Shown piece after piece: positions 24,114-36,305 of a stretch of DNA of 64,000 nt (position 1 is the first letter of the stretch; every line of letters begins with the position of its first letter). This stretch comes from Craterostigma plantagineum (lineage: Eukaryota; Streptophyta; Magnoliopsida; Lamiales; Linderniaceae): positions 32,001 through 96,000 of the forward strand of contig JAPQWV010001327.1 of the NCBI GenBank assembly GCA_027422505.1, written 5' to 3'. The translations under genes were made by a program, and so were the position numbers. The notes below the pieces were generated by a model. The model was not told the origin of the DNA and made no database searches. It worked only from the letters and a program-made list of their open reading frames with translations.

Positions 24114-24345
24114 GATTTTTGTGGCTCGGTTTTCGATTTGTTTGTGGTTTCGATTTTGTTTTGTTGTGGTGTTTGTTCTTTGTGTTGCTTTGGGGTTGCA
24201 TTCTTGGTTTGCCATAGATGAGAGTATGCTTCTGTTGAAGAGTATATTGCAGGCTTTTTGTAGCTTCGACTTTTCTACGCTTGTTTTTCGTTTGAAATTC
24301 TTTTTTTTTTGTTTGATTTTGATTATGTACGGAACAATTTAGAAA

Positions 24346-24351
24346 AATAAA
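24346..24351 (+). terminator. Polyadenylation signal of the CCCH/KH gene
   Basis: AATAAA 233 bp after the stop codon, at the end of a T-rich 3' UTR. The copia insertion begins about 100 bp further on. Confidence 0.6.
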
Positions 24352-24368
24352 ATTAATGATGAAAAAGC

Positions 24369-24436
24369 CTATTTGTGTTTGCTTATGATATCGAATAGCG
24401 TCGAATTCTATTTGTGTTTGCTTATGATATCGAATA
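24369..24436 (+). repeat. Direct repeat of 29 bp beside the copia insertion
   Basis: CTATTTGTGTTTGC plus TTATGATATCGAATA occurs at 24369-24397 and again at 24408-24436. The word TATTTGTGTT occurs a third time at the insertion point. Confidence 0.85.
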
Positions 24437-24448
24437 TATCTTTATTTG

Positions 24449-26174
24449 TGTTGACCTTTTGGTCCATGTGTGTTAGAGAGTTTTGATGGACAATGTAATT
24501 GTAATAACGTTAGATCTATAAATTAAGCAATTCGATCTATGATCAATATAATGTCTAAGTATATGAAAATATTCACGCATGCATTGATTATGAGCTATAG
24601 ATTGATTAAGTGTTGAATATTTGATTCGCATATGATTTGGTGATTAGTTGACTAGGTGATCGCATGTTATAGACATCCCATGAGATAGGATATATCATAC
24701 TGTGCTATATATGGAAATAATGCATGAGATATCCTACTGAGTTATATATGGAAAATATGCTGTTTATATATGGAAAGTGATATACCCGTTGATACTTGAT
24801 TATTCGTGGACGAGAATCACGTATACGATCTATGCATGCCTTCCACGGAATTTAATGTGCAATATTGAATTAATATCTTTCCTTATGCTGATTGGAATAT
24901 TATATTTAGGGAAGATTTGATTTGATTGACTTTGTGGATAAGATGCTATTATATAGTGTGTGCTATAAACGGATGTGATCTCTGAAATAAGGAAAGTTCC
25001 GCCATGATTTGATAAATCGAATTAAGTGTGTTCTGATCTGATTTGCGTGCTAAACATGCTAATTATATTGATCTAATACTATGACTTGTACATGGAAAAC
25101 GTGCTGATATGATGCTATCTTGTGTGTTATATTTGGAAAGTTAATTTGGATCGACTTACACTAGAAACAGATAGCAGGGAATCACTTATGGAATGTCCTG
25201 ATATGGTAAATATATGCGAGGTGATTGAATATGCATGAGAACGAATTTGGATCTTTATATGGAATATATTCATGCTTAAATGAGCTCTTATATGGAAAAA
25301 TCATGCTTTAATGTGCCATGACCATTGTGATGATTTATTAAAAAGCATGATTTTATATGGCATGTTGACTTCGATACTTCATGGAAACTATGCTTGATTG
25401 TGTGATTATTATATGATATGATTTTCCATGTGAAGTGCGAATTGAAAGGTTTATATACATGCTACACTTCATAATCTCAACGACTAAGAATTTGCGAATA
25501 TAAGCCTACGAGAGATATTTGAGCAGAAAGATACTAAGAGACTCTTGAGCCTTCCAGCGATAGCTTTCTGCCTTACTGAGCGTTAACTTGCGATTCCATC
25601 ACTGAGCGAGTGATTCATCTGATTTTCCATCATCCCCTCCATATATTCTGTCTTCGGACGTGTTGTCTTCGGACTTGAGCAATACCAAGGAGGCAAGGTC
25701 GACGTTTACGCACACATGAAGGGAAGGACGAGTTTCGGGGGCCCTTCGGTAGCGAGCTGTGTCTGTCGGGATCGAGGAGATTCCGAGGAACGAAACTCGG
25801 CGTGTGGTAACCTAGTAGTGACTAGTGTACGACTTGTTTCGGTTGTGTATTGGGCTAACCAATCAGTTTTGTAACCAGCTACGGTGCATTATAGTGATTG
25901 ATTAAACTCTTGGGAAGCAAATCCCAAGGAGATGTGTAAACCCCAGTTGGGGATATAACCTCTATAAAAATCCTATCTCGCATTTACTTTTCGGTTATTC
26001 CTTTATCGCTGTGAGACACACCCGACACACATCCGACGGTACTAGGATATATCAGGCATACTCACACCAACGTTAGTAGGCATATCTAAGTTACTACACT
26101 TTGAATTTGTGAAAAGAAGCATAAAACCTTTATAAGCCTAATTCACCGCCCTCTTAGGCACATTTATATCTTCA
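24449..26174 (+). repeat. 5' LTR of the copia element
   Basis: 1,726 bp, TG...CA. It keeps the sequence missing from the 3' LTR (24449-24676 and about 24862-25888) and shows the single uninterrupted site CCTACTGA (24733-24740) where the 3' LTR has an hAT insertion. Confidence 0.92.
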
Positions 26175-26176
26175 TT

Positions 26177-26188
26177 TGGTATCAGAGC
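26177..26188 (+). other. Primer-binding site of the copia element
   Basis: TGGTATCAGAGC, two bases after the 5' LTR, complementary to the 3' end of initiator methionine tRNA. Confidence 0.93.
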
Positions 26189-26233
26189 GGTTTACTCAAA
26201 CGATGGGCCTAACATGCCTGAGTTAAAGATCTA

Positions 26234-29200
26234 ATGGCTTCTTCGAGATTTGAGTTTTTGCAGAGGGACAATCCCATTCCAGGTCACCACTCTTCGACGG
26301 AACCAACTACGCCATATGGAAAAACCGGATGAAGGAATTCCTGCTTGCCACTGACTATGATCTGTGGGATATCATCACTACTGGACCTTACACTCCTAAG
26401 AAGGTGGATGGAACTCCAAAGAAAGGTTCTGACTACGATTCAACAGATAAGCGAGGAATCTCAATGAATGCCAAAGCAAAGAACATGATCGCTTGCGCGC
26501 TTACAAGAGAAGAATACAATCGTGTGAGTTCATGCGAATCTGCCAAAGATATGTGGGACATGCTTCAAGTTACGCATGAGGGAACCACTCAAGTTGTACA
26601 AGAAAGAATAGCCCTTCTAACCCACCAATACGAGCTGTTCAAAATGGAGGACAGCGAGACCATAAGCCACATGTACGCCAGATTCATGAATATCATCAAT
26701 CAAATGTTCTCATTGGGAAAGAAATATCGGACGGTGAAAAGGTGCGAAAAATACTGAGATCTCTCCCAAGAGAATGAAATCCCAAAGTAACTCCCATCTA
26801 CGAAGCAAAGGACTTGGACGAACTCTCCGTCTCAAAACTGATCGGATCCCTAACCACCTACGAGATGACTCAGATCTCTATCAAAGAAAAACCACCAGCT
26901 CGAAACCAACCAAATATTGCCTTCAACACGGAACAAGACAATGATTCTGATGGAGAAGAAGAAACTGAGGAAGACTTGCTGGAGCAGATTGCCATGCTAA
27001 CTAGGAGGTTCGAAAAATCTCGACTGAGAAGGAAGTTCAAAGGAAACTCCAAGTTCCGACCTAGGAACAAGGGAATATCGTCATCAGGGAACAATGTGCA
27101 GAAATGCTTCAAGTGCAACAAGCCAGGCCACTTCGCCTCAAACTGCCCGATGGAAAATGATGACAAAAAGATAAAGAAGCAGAAAGCCATGGTCACCAAC
27201 TGGGAAGAGGCCGGAAGTGAAGAAGAGGAAGATCTCGCCTACATGGCCAATGATGATGATCAGGTATCTTCTTCATCCACTATTAAGAAAATACTCTTTC
27301 TAAATGAATTATATGCTAGGCAAGATGAATCTCATGATAACGCTTCCTCAGTTCCTGAAGTAGATGAAAAGGAAAAGATGTTTGAAATAATTCAAAACGC
27401 AGAAAGAAGGATTAAGACGCTCAACTCACAAGTGAAGAGTCTGATTAGGCAAAGAGATGACATAGCTAGAGAGAAGCATCAAACACATCTAGAAAATGAG
27501 CGCCTGAAAGCCGAGCTAGAAACTCTTAAGGAAGATAAAGTCTTGTGTAATTGCGAAAAGCTTAGGAAGCAAGAAAACATATCTAGAGACATGTCTATTC
27601 GTAAGGATTTCTTAGAAGAAAAATTTCGTACTAATGACAGACTTCTTGTAGGACAACAAAATCTCAACATGATACTTAGTCTTCCTAGACCTGTTGGAAA
27701 AACAGGGATAGGATATTCCACAACACCTAAGCATGCTGCATCCTCACAAGATTTTAGAAAGCCTAATTGTTTTTCATGTGGCCATCACGGTCATTATGCT
27801 AACAACTGTTTTTTGAAGAAAGCTGATAAAACTAGATATATCTGGAGGCCAAAGCAGATTCCTAAGAATCAAAGTTCTAACACTGGCTCGCCTGTGTTTG
27901 TGAGATCACAGTCTGTGACAGATGATATATCATATGTTAACAGGAGTTATTTTGCCACTAACCTTTTAGGACCCAATCGAAGTTGGGCACCTCAAAAAAG
28001 AACTGATTCATGCAGGTACAAAGAAGAAAATCCAGCAAGAAAAACAAGTGGTACCTCGACAGTGGGTGTTCCCACCATATGACAGGTGATATCAGTAAGT
28101 TTGTGTCGGTGAAAGCATATGACGGAGGATATGTCTCCTATGCCGACAACACAAAAGCTAAGATTATTGGAGTTGGAACTGTTGGTAACACTTCACATAC
28201 TACTATAGATGACATATGATTGGTTAAGAATCTAGAACATAACCTCATTAGCATTAGTCAATTATGCGATAAGGGTCATAAAGTTACTTTTGAAAATGAT
28301 AAGTGTGTAGTTAGAAATGATGACAAGGTTCTATTGAGTGCATCTAGGGATAGAAATATCTATTGCATAACTCTTGATGATATCACTGACCAGAATGTCA
28401 AGTGTTTAGCAGTTACACAGGATAACACCTGGTTATGGCACAGACGCCTAGGATATGCTAATATGAAATTACTGTCTCATATCACAAGCAATGCACTGGT
28501 ACGAGGTGTTCCTAACATAAAGTTCGTCAAGGACAAAACATGCAAGGCGTGCCAAATGGGCAAGCAGACCAAGACATCGTTCAAAGCAAAGAATGTGATA
28601 TCTACATCCAGACCTCTGGAATTACTGCATCTCGACCTTTTTGGTCCTGTTCAAACGATGTCTCTGCGAGGTAAACGATATGCCTTCGTGATTGTTGATG
28701 ATTATTCCAGGTACACTTGGGTGATATTCCTTGCACATAAGAATAAGGCACTAGATAACTTTGCATCACTGGTGAAGAGACTAAAAAATGAAAAAGAAAT
28801 GAATCTGTGTAGGATACGTAGTGATAACGGACTGGAATTTGATAGTAAGTCATTTGCATCATTCTGTGATCAGTACGGATATAGTCATAACTTCTCTGCC
28901 CCTATAACTCCCCAACAGAATGGCGTAGTTGAACGTAAAATAGGGTATTACAAGAAATGGTTAGATCTATGTACATGAGTATGATATTCCTAAACAGTTC
29001 TGGTCGGAAGCTGTTAGTACAGCTTGTTATGTGTCTAACCGTGTCTTCCTTAGGCCGATATTAAAGAAGACTTCTTGTGAAATGCCATGGCATGGTAGAA
29101 CTCCAAATATAAGTTACTTTCGTGTGTTTGGATGCAAATGTTTTATCTTGAACGATAGAGATAAGAGAGGAAAATTTGACTCTAAGGTTGATGAAGGGAT

Positions 29201-31106
29201 ATTCCTTGGTTACAGTCTTCACTCTAAGGATTATCGTGTTTATAATAAAAGGAAGCTGACTGTTCAGGAATCCATACATGTTACTTTTTATTAGATACCT
29301 AACGCAAATGCTACTGATGAGGAAGGTATAGATTTGCCCTGTGCAGAATTACATGTTACTAAAGACGGTGAGGACGATATTCCAGAAGACGAAAATTTTG
29401 AAACACTGGAATCAGAGGCTGATGAGCTGCAACCTAGAAAATGGAAGCATGCTTCCAGTCATCCAACAGATCAAGTAATATGGAACATCAGATTGGAATC
29501 AAAACTCGAGCGACTGCACGAAATCAGGATACAGTGGAATCCCATGATGTACTGCTCTCAATGATGGAACCTAAGACATTCCATGAAGCCCTGGACGATA
29601 TCTCCTGGGTCTCTGCCATGGAGGATGAGCTATCTCAGTTTGAAAAGAGCCATGTGTGGACACTCGTAGAGAGACCAGATGAAAAATCCATCATAGGAAC
29701 CAAATGGGTCTTCCGCAACAAACTCGACGAACACGGTAAAGTCACTAGAAACAAAGCAAGGTTAGCAAAAGGTTATTCCCAGGAGGAAGGTATTGATTTC
29801 GATGAAACTTTTGCTCCGGTAGCTAGATTAGAGTCTATACGTGTCTTACTTGCATATGCATGCTTTAAACGCTTTAAACTTTTCAAATGGACGTAAAAAG
29901 TGCATTTTTAAATGGTTTTATAAATGAAGAGGTTTATGTTGAACAACCACCGGGCTTTGCTAGGGAGATTTTCCAAATCATGTTTTTAAATTGAATAAAG
30001 CTTTATATGGTTTAAAGCAGGCTCCTAGAGCATGGTATGAAAGGCTAAGTAAGTTCTTGATTGACATAGGGTTTTCAACTGGAACTATTGATAATACACT
30101 GTATATTAAGTACGAAGGTGATCACATGATACTGGTCCAAATCTACGTTGATGATATCATATTTGGAAGTACTAATATCCTTCTTTGCGAGGAATTCTCT
30201 AAGTCTATGCAGAAGGAATTTGAGATGAGCTTAATGGGTGAGCTGAACTACTTCCTCGGGTTGCAAATAAAGCAGCTTGACAACGGAACTTTTGTATCCC
30301 AGACAAAGTACAGCAAGGAATTACTGACGAAATTCGGGATGAGCGATTCCAATGCAATTTCCACCCCTATGCATCAGACCACCAAAATAGACTGTGATGA
30401 ATCAGGTACACCAGTTGATCAAACAGAATATCGAGGTATGATCGGAAGCCTTCTTTACTTAACTACTAGTCGCCCTGATATTATGTTTGCTGTTGGTATG
30501 TGTTCGAGATATTAGTCTGACCCTAGGGAATCTCACTTGACAGCAGTCAAGCGTATACTTAGATATATCAAGGTACTGTGAATTTTGGTCTATGGTATTC
30601 ATATACGGATGAATTCCCATTAATGGGTATTCCGATGCCGACTATGCCGGCTGTAGGGAAGATAGGAAAAGTACTAGTGGAACTTGCCAATTACTTGGAA
30701 ATTCCCTGGTAACTTGGTCTAGTAGAAAGCAAAATGCTGTCCCCCTCTCCACAACCGAAGCTGAATATATAGCCTTAGGAAATTGTTGTCAACAAGTTCT
30801 TTGGATGAAACAAACCCTTAGTGATTTCGGACTAGGTTATAATAAAATTCCTATTCTGTGTGATAGCACTAGTGCCATTAGTTTACTAAGAATCCCGTGC
30901 ATCATTCTCGTACTAAGCATATCGAGGTTAAACATCATTTTATACGAGACCATGATGTTCAGAAGGGGAATATCAGTGTGGAATTCGTAGGAACAAATGA
31001 TCAGCTTGCTGATATCTTTACGAAGCCCCTAATTGAGGCAAGATTCTGCGACATCCGTGATCGATTGGGAATTATCGAGCTAAATAAGGTTAGTAAATCT
31101 GTCTAA
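26234..31106 (+). pseudogene. Copia gag-pol polyprotein, multiply frameshifted
   Basis: Gag starts at an ATG at 26234; the 26329-26757 frame has the conserved NYAIWKNRM-type N-terminal fold. Frame breaks follow near 26290 and 26740. The 26814-28082 frame holds two zinc knuckles (CFKCNKPGHFASNC and CFSCGHHGHYANNC) separated by a coiled coil, a pattern I know from SIRE/Maximus gag. Protease is marked by WYLDSGCSHHMTG (about 28050). The pre-integrase HHCC (CKACQMGKQTK) and integrase core (LDLFGPV, VDDYSRYTW, IRSDNGLEF) reach 28978. Reverse transcriptase covers about 29600-30515 with YVDDIIFGS at the active site. RNase H covers about 30630-31080 (STTEAEYIALG, then TKHIEVKHHF and ADIFTKPL). At least six stops or frame changes lie across the region. 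Confidence 0.92.
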
Positions 31107-31609
31107 TTCTATCATTTGCTCTAGGTTATTTTATTTTAGGTAGAAATTCGTAGTTATCCTATCTTAAGACATTCATTTAGCCCTTGAAATATCCCCATGG
31201 ATCTTATAGAATTGTTTCCTTAAGTGTGGCCTTCGTATTTTAAGAAAAGATTTTAGGAATATTCGATCTTCTGGATCTGTTTTTAAATGTGATTAGGTTA
31301 TTCTAGGAAGGAACTCATAGATATCTTTCCAGCCGTTCAGTTATTTTAGGGAACTCATTTAATTAAAATATATTCCTATCCAACCCAGTCAAATCCCTTC
31401 CATAATTATGAGATCCCGTCAAATCAGTCAGATACTTCTGACAGTTTTCTTCACCTTCCTTTTGAAATTTCAAATTTCAAATTTTAAATTCCATCCTTAT
31501 CTCTTCCAAAAATAAACCGACCCATCTCCTTCAAAAATCAGAACCGTCCTTCAACTCTCATCATTCATTCATCTTCTCCAAATTTCCTACCAAACCCTAA
31601 TCTCTGAAA

Positions 31610-33166
31610 ATGGCCAAAACATCCACACCCAAAGCAGCCACTAAGGAATCCTCTAGCCGAAAACGCAAGGAACACACCTCGGATGAATCCCCGCTTGAAT
31701 CTTCTCCCAAATCGCTGGAACAAGCCTCAGCCTCATCACCCTCTGTCCGAAAAACCCGTTCCAAAGCCAAGACAGTTGAGAAAGTTACATCCCCTTCTAA
31801 AGTTCACAAGAAGAAGAAAGGCAAGAAGTCCAGTCTCACTCCCACTCAAACCCCTGTCAAATCGCCGGAACCTGAAAAGTCTGCCTCTAGCCAAGAAGTC
31901 CCTGTTCATGAGGAAACCCAGAAAACGCCTCCGCAATCCCCAACTCCTGAAACAACCCAGAAATCCCCTTCTCCACTTGAAAAGGCTTCGCCGTCTCCAC
32001 AGCCGACCCCAAAGCCTTCTAATACCCCGTCTATTGATCTGTCCAAGCCAAACGAGATCCCAGTCGAACTGCTGTTTCTGCAAGAGAGCAACCGCACCAA
32101 CTACAAAAGATTCACCAAAGAGATATCGCTCGGGGTCGCGGAGTTGCTTTCGACAACTTGCCTGAAGGAACGGTTATCACATGGTTGAAAGATTTCGGCT
32201 GGAAGCAATTTCTCAGTATCAACACGCCCTACTTTCCTGAAGCTGTCAAGCTTTTCTATGCCAACTTCGATTATGAAGAGTTCGAAGGGCACATCACCAT
32301 TCACTCTTATGTTCTAGGCCGAAAAATTGAATGGACCACTAAGACTATGAATGCCATGCTTGGGGTTGCTGATGAAGTCCTCTGTCATTACGACATGAGC
32401 GACTGGTGCCATGCTGATGAGTTTGACGACAGTCATGTCCTTCGTACACTCTGGAATACCCGCACCAAACCCCGATTTTCTGACGGAGAGGCCCTGAACC
32501 AGCTCCTTATCGACTTTTTCTTCCTACACAAACTGCTCAACATGACCCTCTAGAGTGCGAAAATAGGCAGTGGCGACCACTCGACGACCATGAACTTCAT
32601 GAGCACCTTCGCGGTCTACATGATATCCCAGAAGCAGATTTAACTTAGGATATATCGTCATGAAGCACATGATTCAGGCCATCGAGAGCAAGGACAAGGC
32701 GCTGCCCTATGGAATGCTGCTCACTCATCTTTTCGAGTGTGAGGGTATTATTCTGCCACCGGCTTGGGAGATAAGGTTGTCCATGTAGTGGACATTGTGA
32801 CCCTAAAGCGCATGGGAATTCATCGCTCCAAGAGCCAAGGTTGGTTCAAGGCAAAGGAGAACAGGTCCGTCTACAGTGCTCAGAAAACGGTCTGCTGCGA
32901 AGGTCAAAAGCGACGAGGACGACGACTATGAGGATGAGCTCAGCGTAGGGAAGGAAGGAATCTCAGTGTTGCGCCGCGATATCTCAGATATCAAGGCTGA
33001 TAATCAGAAGCGCTTCCGCAAGCTCAACGAGCAATATACCGAGCTGTCGCTGAAACTGTCCAAGCTCTCCAAGCTGGTCAAGAAATCCCTTCCTAAACCG
33101 CCGATTCTGAAACATCTTCAAGCCAGTAGGCTGCCCCGCATGATCCATGTTCTTAGTTGCTCCTAG
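31610..33166 (+). pseudogene. Third open reading frame of the copia element (env-position ORF), broken
   Basis: Starts at an ATG at 31610 after about 500 bp without coding. The first part (31610-32188) is low-complexity and rich in S, P, K and T. The second (32158-32553, shifted frame) is a globular segment (TVITWLKDFGWKQFL, then a run with YVLGRKIEWTTKTMNAMLG) of the kind annotated as a putative plant transposon protein domain. The third (32876-33166) is an acidic stretch and a coiled coil (LNEQYTELSLKLSKLSKLVK). It occupies the position of the env-like ORF of SIRE elements, but I see no signal peptide, membrane segment or fusion peptide, so an envelope role is not supported. Confidence 0.6.
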
Positions 33167-33299
33167 GAATTTCCGCTCTGTTAGTATCGTTTTTAGCTCT
33201 TAAGTGTGCCTCCCGCCTTTTTGATGATGAAACAGCCCATGAGATAGGATATATCGTACTGTGCTATATATGGAAATAATGCATGAGATATCCTACTGA

Positions 33300-34032
33300 T
33301 AGAGCTGTCAAAATGGCGGGCCGGGCCGGGTTGGCCCGCCGCTCGCCAAAGCCTGCCACTTGGCGGGGCGGGGGCGGGCCTAAAAAATGGGGGACCGGCC
33401 CGCCCCGCGGCGGGCCGCGGGATGGGCGGGCCAGGCCCGCCCGCCTATGTATATTATTTATATTTTTATTTTTATTTTAGAATTTAATTTATTAATTAGT
33501 TTTAGTTAATTAAGGTATTTAATAATAAATTATGGATAAACAACATATTAATTATATCTTATATAAGAAAAGAAATGTAGGAGTGCTCTCATTGCGACAC
33601 GTGTCAAATATAATTACTTATAATAAATAAAATATAAACAATAAAAACTACCCATTATCCCATGTTGTACAATAACTATCCACTCTAAATATATAATTTA
33701 ATATTTCCACCATTAAATGATAATTATATAATTTAATACCGTGCATCTGCACGGGTAAAAAAACTAGTATTTATAAATATATATGTTATTAATTATGGTA
33801 TAATTAATGAATCATTAACTACTAAATTTTAAACATAATATAATATATATATATATATATATAAGTTTATTAAACTGGCGGGCCAGCCCATGGGCCAGCC
33901 CGCCCCGCCCCGCCTAGCCCGCGGCCCGCGCGGGCTAGCCCGTTTAGGCCCGCCAAACCCAGCCCAGCCCGCCCCATATGCAGGGTGGGGCGGGGCGGCC
34001 CCCGCGGGCCGCGGGCCATTTTGACTTCTCTA
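33300..34032. mobile_element. Non-autonomous hAT element (733 bp) inside the 3' LTR
   Basis: Ends TAGAGCTGTCAAAATGG and, inward from the right, TAGAGAAGTCAAAATGG. Perfect 8-bp target duplication CCTACTGA at 33292-33299 and 34033-34040; the 5' LTR has this site once. The subterminal regions are very GC-rich (GGGCCGGGC words) around an AT-rich core. The core holds a Helitron. Confidence 0.96.
33557..33767 (+). mobile_element. Short non-autonomous Helitron (211 bp) nested in the hAT element
   Basis: Starts TC after an A and ends CTAG before a T, as expected for Helitrons. The hairpin GTGCATCTGCAC lies 8 bases before the CTAG, in the widely seen plant context CCGTGC...GCACGGGTAAAAAAACTAG. The 5' part has the usual GGAGTGCTCTC and GACACGTGTCA wording. 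No coding capacity. Confidence 0.88.
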
Positions 34033-34454
34033 CCTACTGAGTTATATATGGAAAATATGCTGTTTATATATGCAAAGTGATATACCCGTTGATACTTGAT
34101 TATTCCTGGACGAGAATCACATATACGATCTATGCATGCCTTCCACGGAATTAATGTGCAATATAGTGATTGGTTAAACTCTTGCGAAGCAAATCCCATG
34201 ATAGGAGTAAACCCCAGTTGTGGATATAACCTCTACAAAAATCCTGTCTCGCATTTACTTTTTGGTTATTCCTTTATCGGTGTGAGACAGACCCGACACA
34301 CATCCGACGGTACAAGGATATATCAGGCATACTCACCACCAACGTTAGTAGGCATATCTAAGTTACTACACTTATAATTTTGAAAAGAAGCATAGAACTT
34401 TTATAAGCCTAATTCAACTCCACCCCTCTTAGGCACATTTATATCTTCAATTTG

Positions 34455-34741
34455 TATTTGACTTCAATTTTGAATCCTAAAATCGATATGAAGGGTCCTA
34501 CTTTTCACAACTCCGTACATCTCCCCAATACCACTCATTACACTCCAAACACTTGATTTTTGTAGTAATAATTTTAAATAATCACTTGATTCAACAAAAA
34601 ATATTTTATTAACTTATTTTCCATTAAATCAATAATATCAATTACATGGAGTATTAAAAAATTATTAATTAAGTCATTTTAACCTATGACACATTTAGAA
34701 CTAGCAAAAATGCTCGTGATCACGGAACCGCCCGCCCCACA
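34455..34741. other. Intergenic, nothing recognised
   Basis: AT-rich sequence between the right target duplication of the copia element and the next hAT-like end. No gene or repeat seen. Confidence 0.35.
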
Positions 34742-35800
34742 CCTAGTACTGTCAAATGTGACCACGGGCTGCGGGCCAGCCCAAGTGACCGGGCTGATTT
34801 CTCAGGCCCGTCAGAGGACGGGCCTATGCGGGTAAGCCAGCGTGGGCCGCGGGCAGGCCCACAAAAATTATATAATATTTTTTTAAAAAGCAATTATTAT
34901 ATAAATGAATATATAGGTTTTTCATATTTTTTGAGATCCAATTTTTAATTTAAGCAAATTTATTAACATAAATAAATGTTTATATAAAGATTTGAAATTT
35001 GATTAGGAATAATTCAACTTCATTCATTATTTTAATGTTTTTTATTTTTTTATATAATTTTTTTCATTTTTATTTCTTTAGGACGGGGGGCCGACCAGGC
35101 CCGCTACCCGCGAGTAGGGGATGGCGGACTGCCATTTCTCAGGCCCGCCAGAGGTGGGCCTATGCGGGTAAGTCAGCGCGGGCCGCGGGCAGGCCCGCCT
35201 AAATTATAAAATATTTTTTAAAAAATTATTATAGAAATAAAATTATATAGGTTTATATTTCTTGAGATCCAATTTTAAATTAATCAAATTTAATAACCTT
35301 AATAAATTTTTGTTGAAGAATTTAAATTTGAATAGGAGTACTTCAACTTCATTACTTTATTTTAATGTTTTTTATTTTTTTATAAATTTTTTAATTTTAT
35401 TTCTTTAGGACTGGACGGGCCCACCAGGCCCGCTACCCGCAAGTAGGGCGTGGCGGACTGCCATTTCTGAGGCCTGCCAGAGAGTAGGCCTATGCGGTAA
35501 GCCCGCACGAAAATAATTGTTTTTAGAAAAACTTTATATATAAATGAATACAGATTTGTTATGTTTTTTAGACCAGTTTTTAATTTAATCAAATTTAGTA
35601 ATAAAATAAATTCTTTTAAAGAATTTAAATTTGATTAAGAGTAATTCAACTTCATTAGTTTAGTTTAATGTTTTTTCCTTTTTATATAATTTTTTTTTGT
35701 TTTGTTTTTTTTGGACGGGCCGGGCCAACCAAGCCCGCTACCCACGAGTAGGGCGGCGTGGGACTTCATTTACCATGCCCGCTAGATGGGAAAAATTGTC
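34742..35800. mobile_element. hAT-like end with three tandem GC/AT units
   Basis: Begins TAGTACTGTCAAATG, close to the ends of the hAT element at 33300. Three units follow, each with a GC-rich block (GGCCCGCTACCCGCGAGTAG) and an AT-rich block (TTCAACTTCATT...). The GC anchors are at 35102, 35431 and 35735, spacings 329 and 304. A partial unit precedes them at about 34764. I could not find a matching right terminus, so the element is truncated or rearranged. Confidence 0.55.
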
Positions 35801-36080
35801 TTTTTTAATCGGCAAGTATTTGTTTAATATTACTTTACATGTTACTTAAATTATCAACATTAAACTCCTTTTTTCCTTTTTATATGGGGTATGTAATTGA
35901 TAAATAATTAATGTTTACTCTACATATTAACTAGGCGGTGCATACAAAAAAAGGGCGGTGCCAATAGAATTATCCGATATGTATTCAATTGTATACCAAA
36001 ATATTTGATTGGAATATCATTACATTGCATCTATTTCTCCTGCGTTAGTTGTAATTGCAACTAGTAGTTTTGCACATCCA
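35801..36080. other. Intergenic, nothing recognised
   Basis: AT-rich interval between the hAT-like tandem units and the small MITE at 36089. No signal. Confidence 0.3.
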
Positions 36081-36088
36081 TACGTGTG

Positions 36089-36305
36089 CAGTGGCGGAGC
36101 TAGGATGTCATCCTAGTGGAATCCAAATTAAAACAATAAAATTTATCAAGTTGGGTTTAGATGTAGTAAAATAATTCAGTGGGGTCACTTTACAAATATA
36201 ATAGAAATTAGAACTAAAAACAAAATTTTCTACTGCAAATATGAAAGGAAAAAAATTTCAGTGGGGTCCATGGACCCCACTGGCCCAGTGGTAGCTTCGC
36301 CACTG
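36089..36305. mobile_element. hAT MITE (217 bp)
   Basis: Ends CAGTGGCGGAGCTAGG and, inward from the right, CAGTGGCGAAGCTACC. Perfect 8-bp duplication TACGTGTG at 36081-36088 and 36306-36313. The GTGGCGGAGC start is typical of Tip100-like hAT MITEs. Confidence 0.93.

Larger units (their letters stand above)
24449..34449 (+). mobile_element. SIRE/Maximus-like Ty1/copia retrotransposon (10 kb)
   Basis: Flanked by a perfect 5-bp target duplication ATTTG (24444-24448 and 34450-34454). The 5' LTR starts TGTTGACC and ends TTCA at 26174. A primer-binding site follows. Gag, protease, integrase, reverse transcriptase and RNase H come in copia order, then an additional reading frame in the position where SIRE/Maximus elements carry a third ORF, then a damaged 3' LTR ending at 34449. 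Coding frames have many breaks, so the copy is dead. By hand count about twenty differences separate the alignable ~470 bases of the LTRs, so it is not recent. Confidence 0.93.
33236..34449 (+). repeat. 3' LTR of the copia element, truncated and interrupted
   Basis: Similarity to the 5' LTR starts at 33236 (CCCATGAGATAGG), so the first 228 bp and the polypurine tract are gone. The LTR is split by an hAT element (33300-34032) and lacks a further 1.03 kb between copies of GTGCA. The remaining parts align well with the 5' LTR to the terminal TTCA at 34449. Confidence 0.9.
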
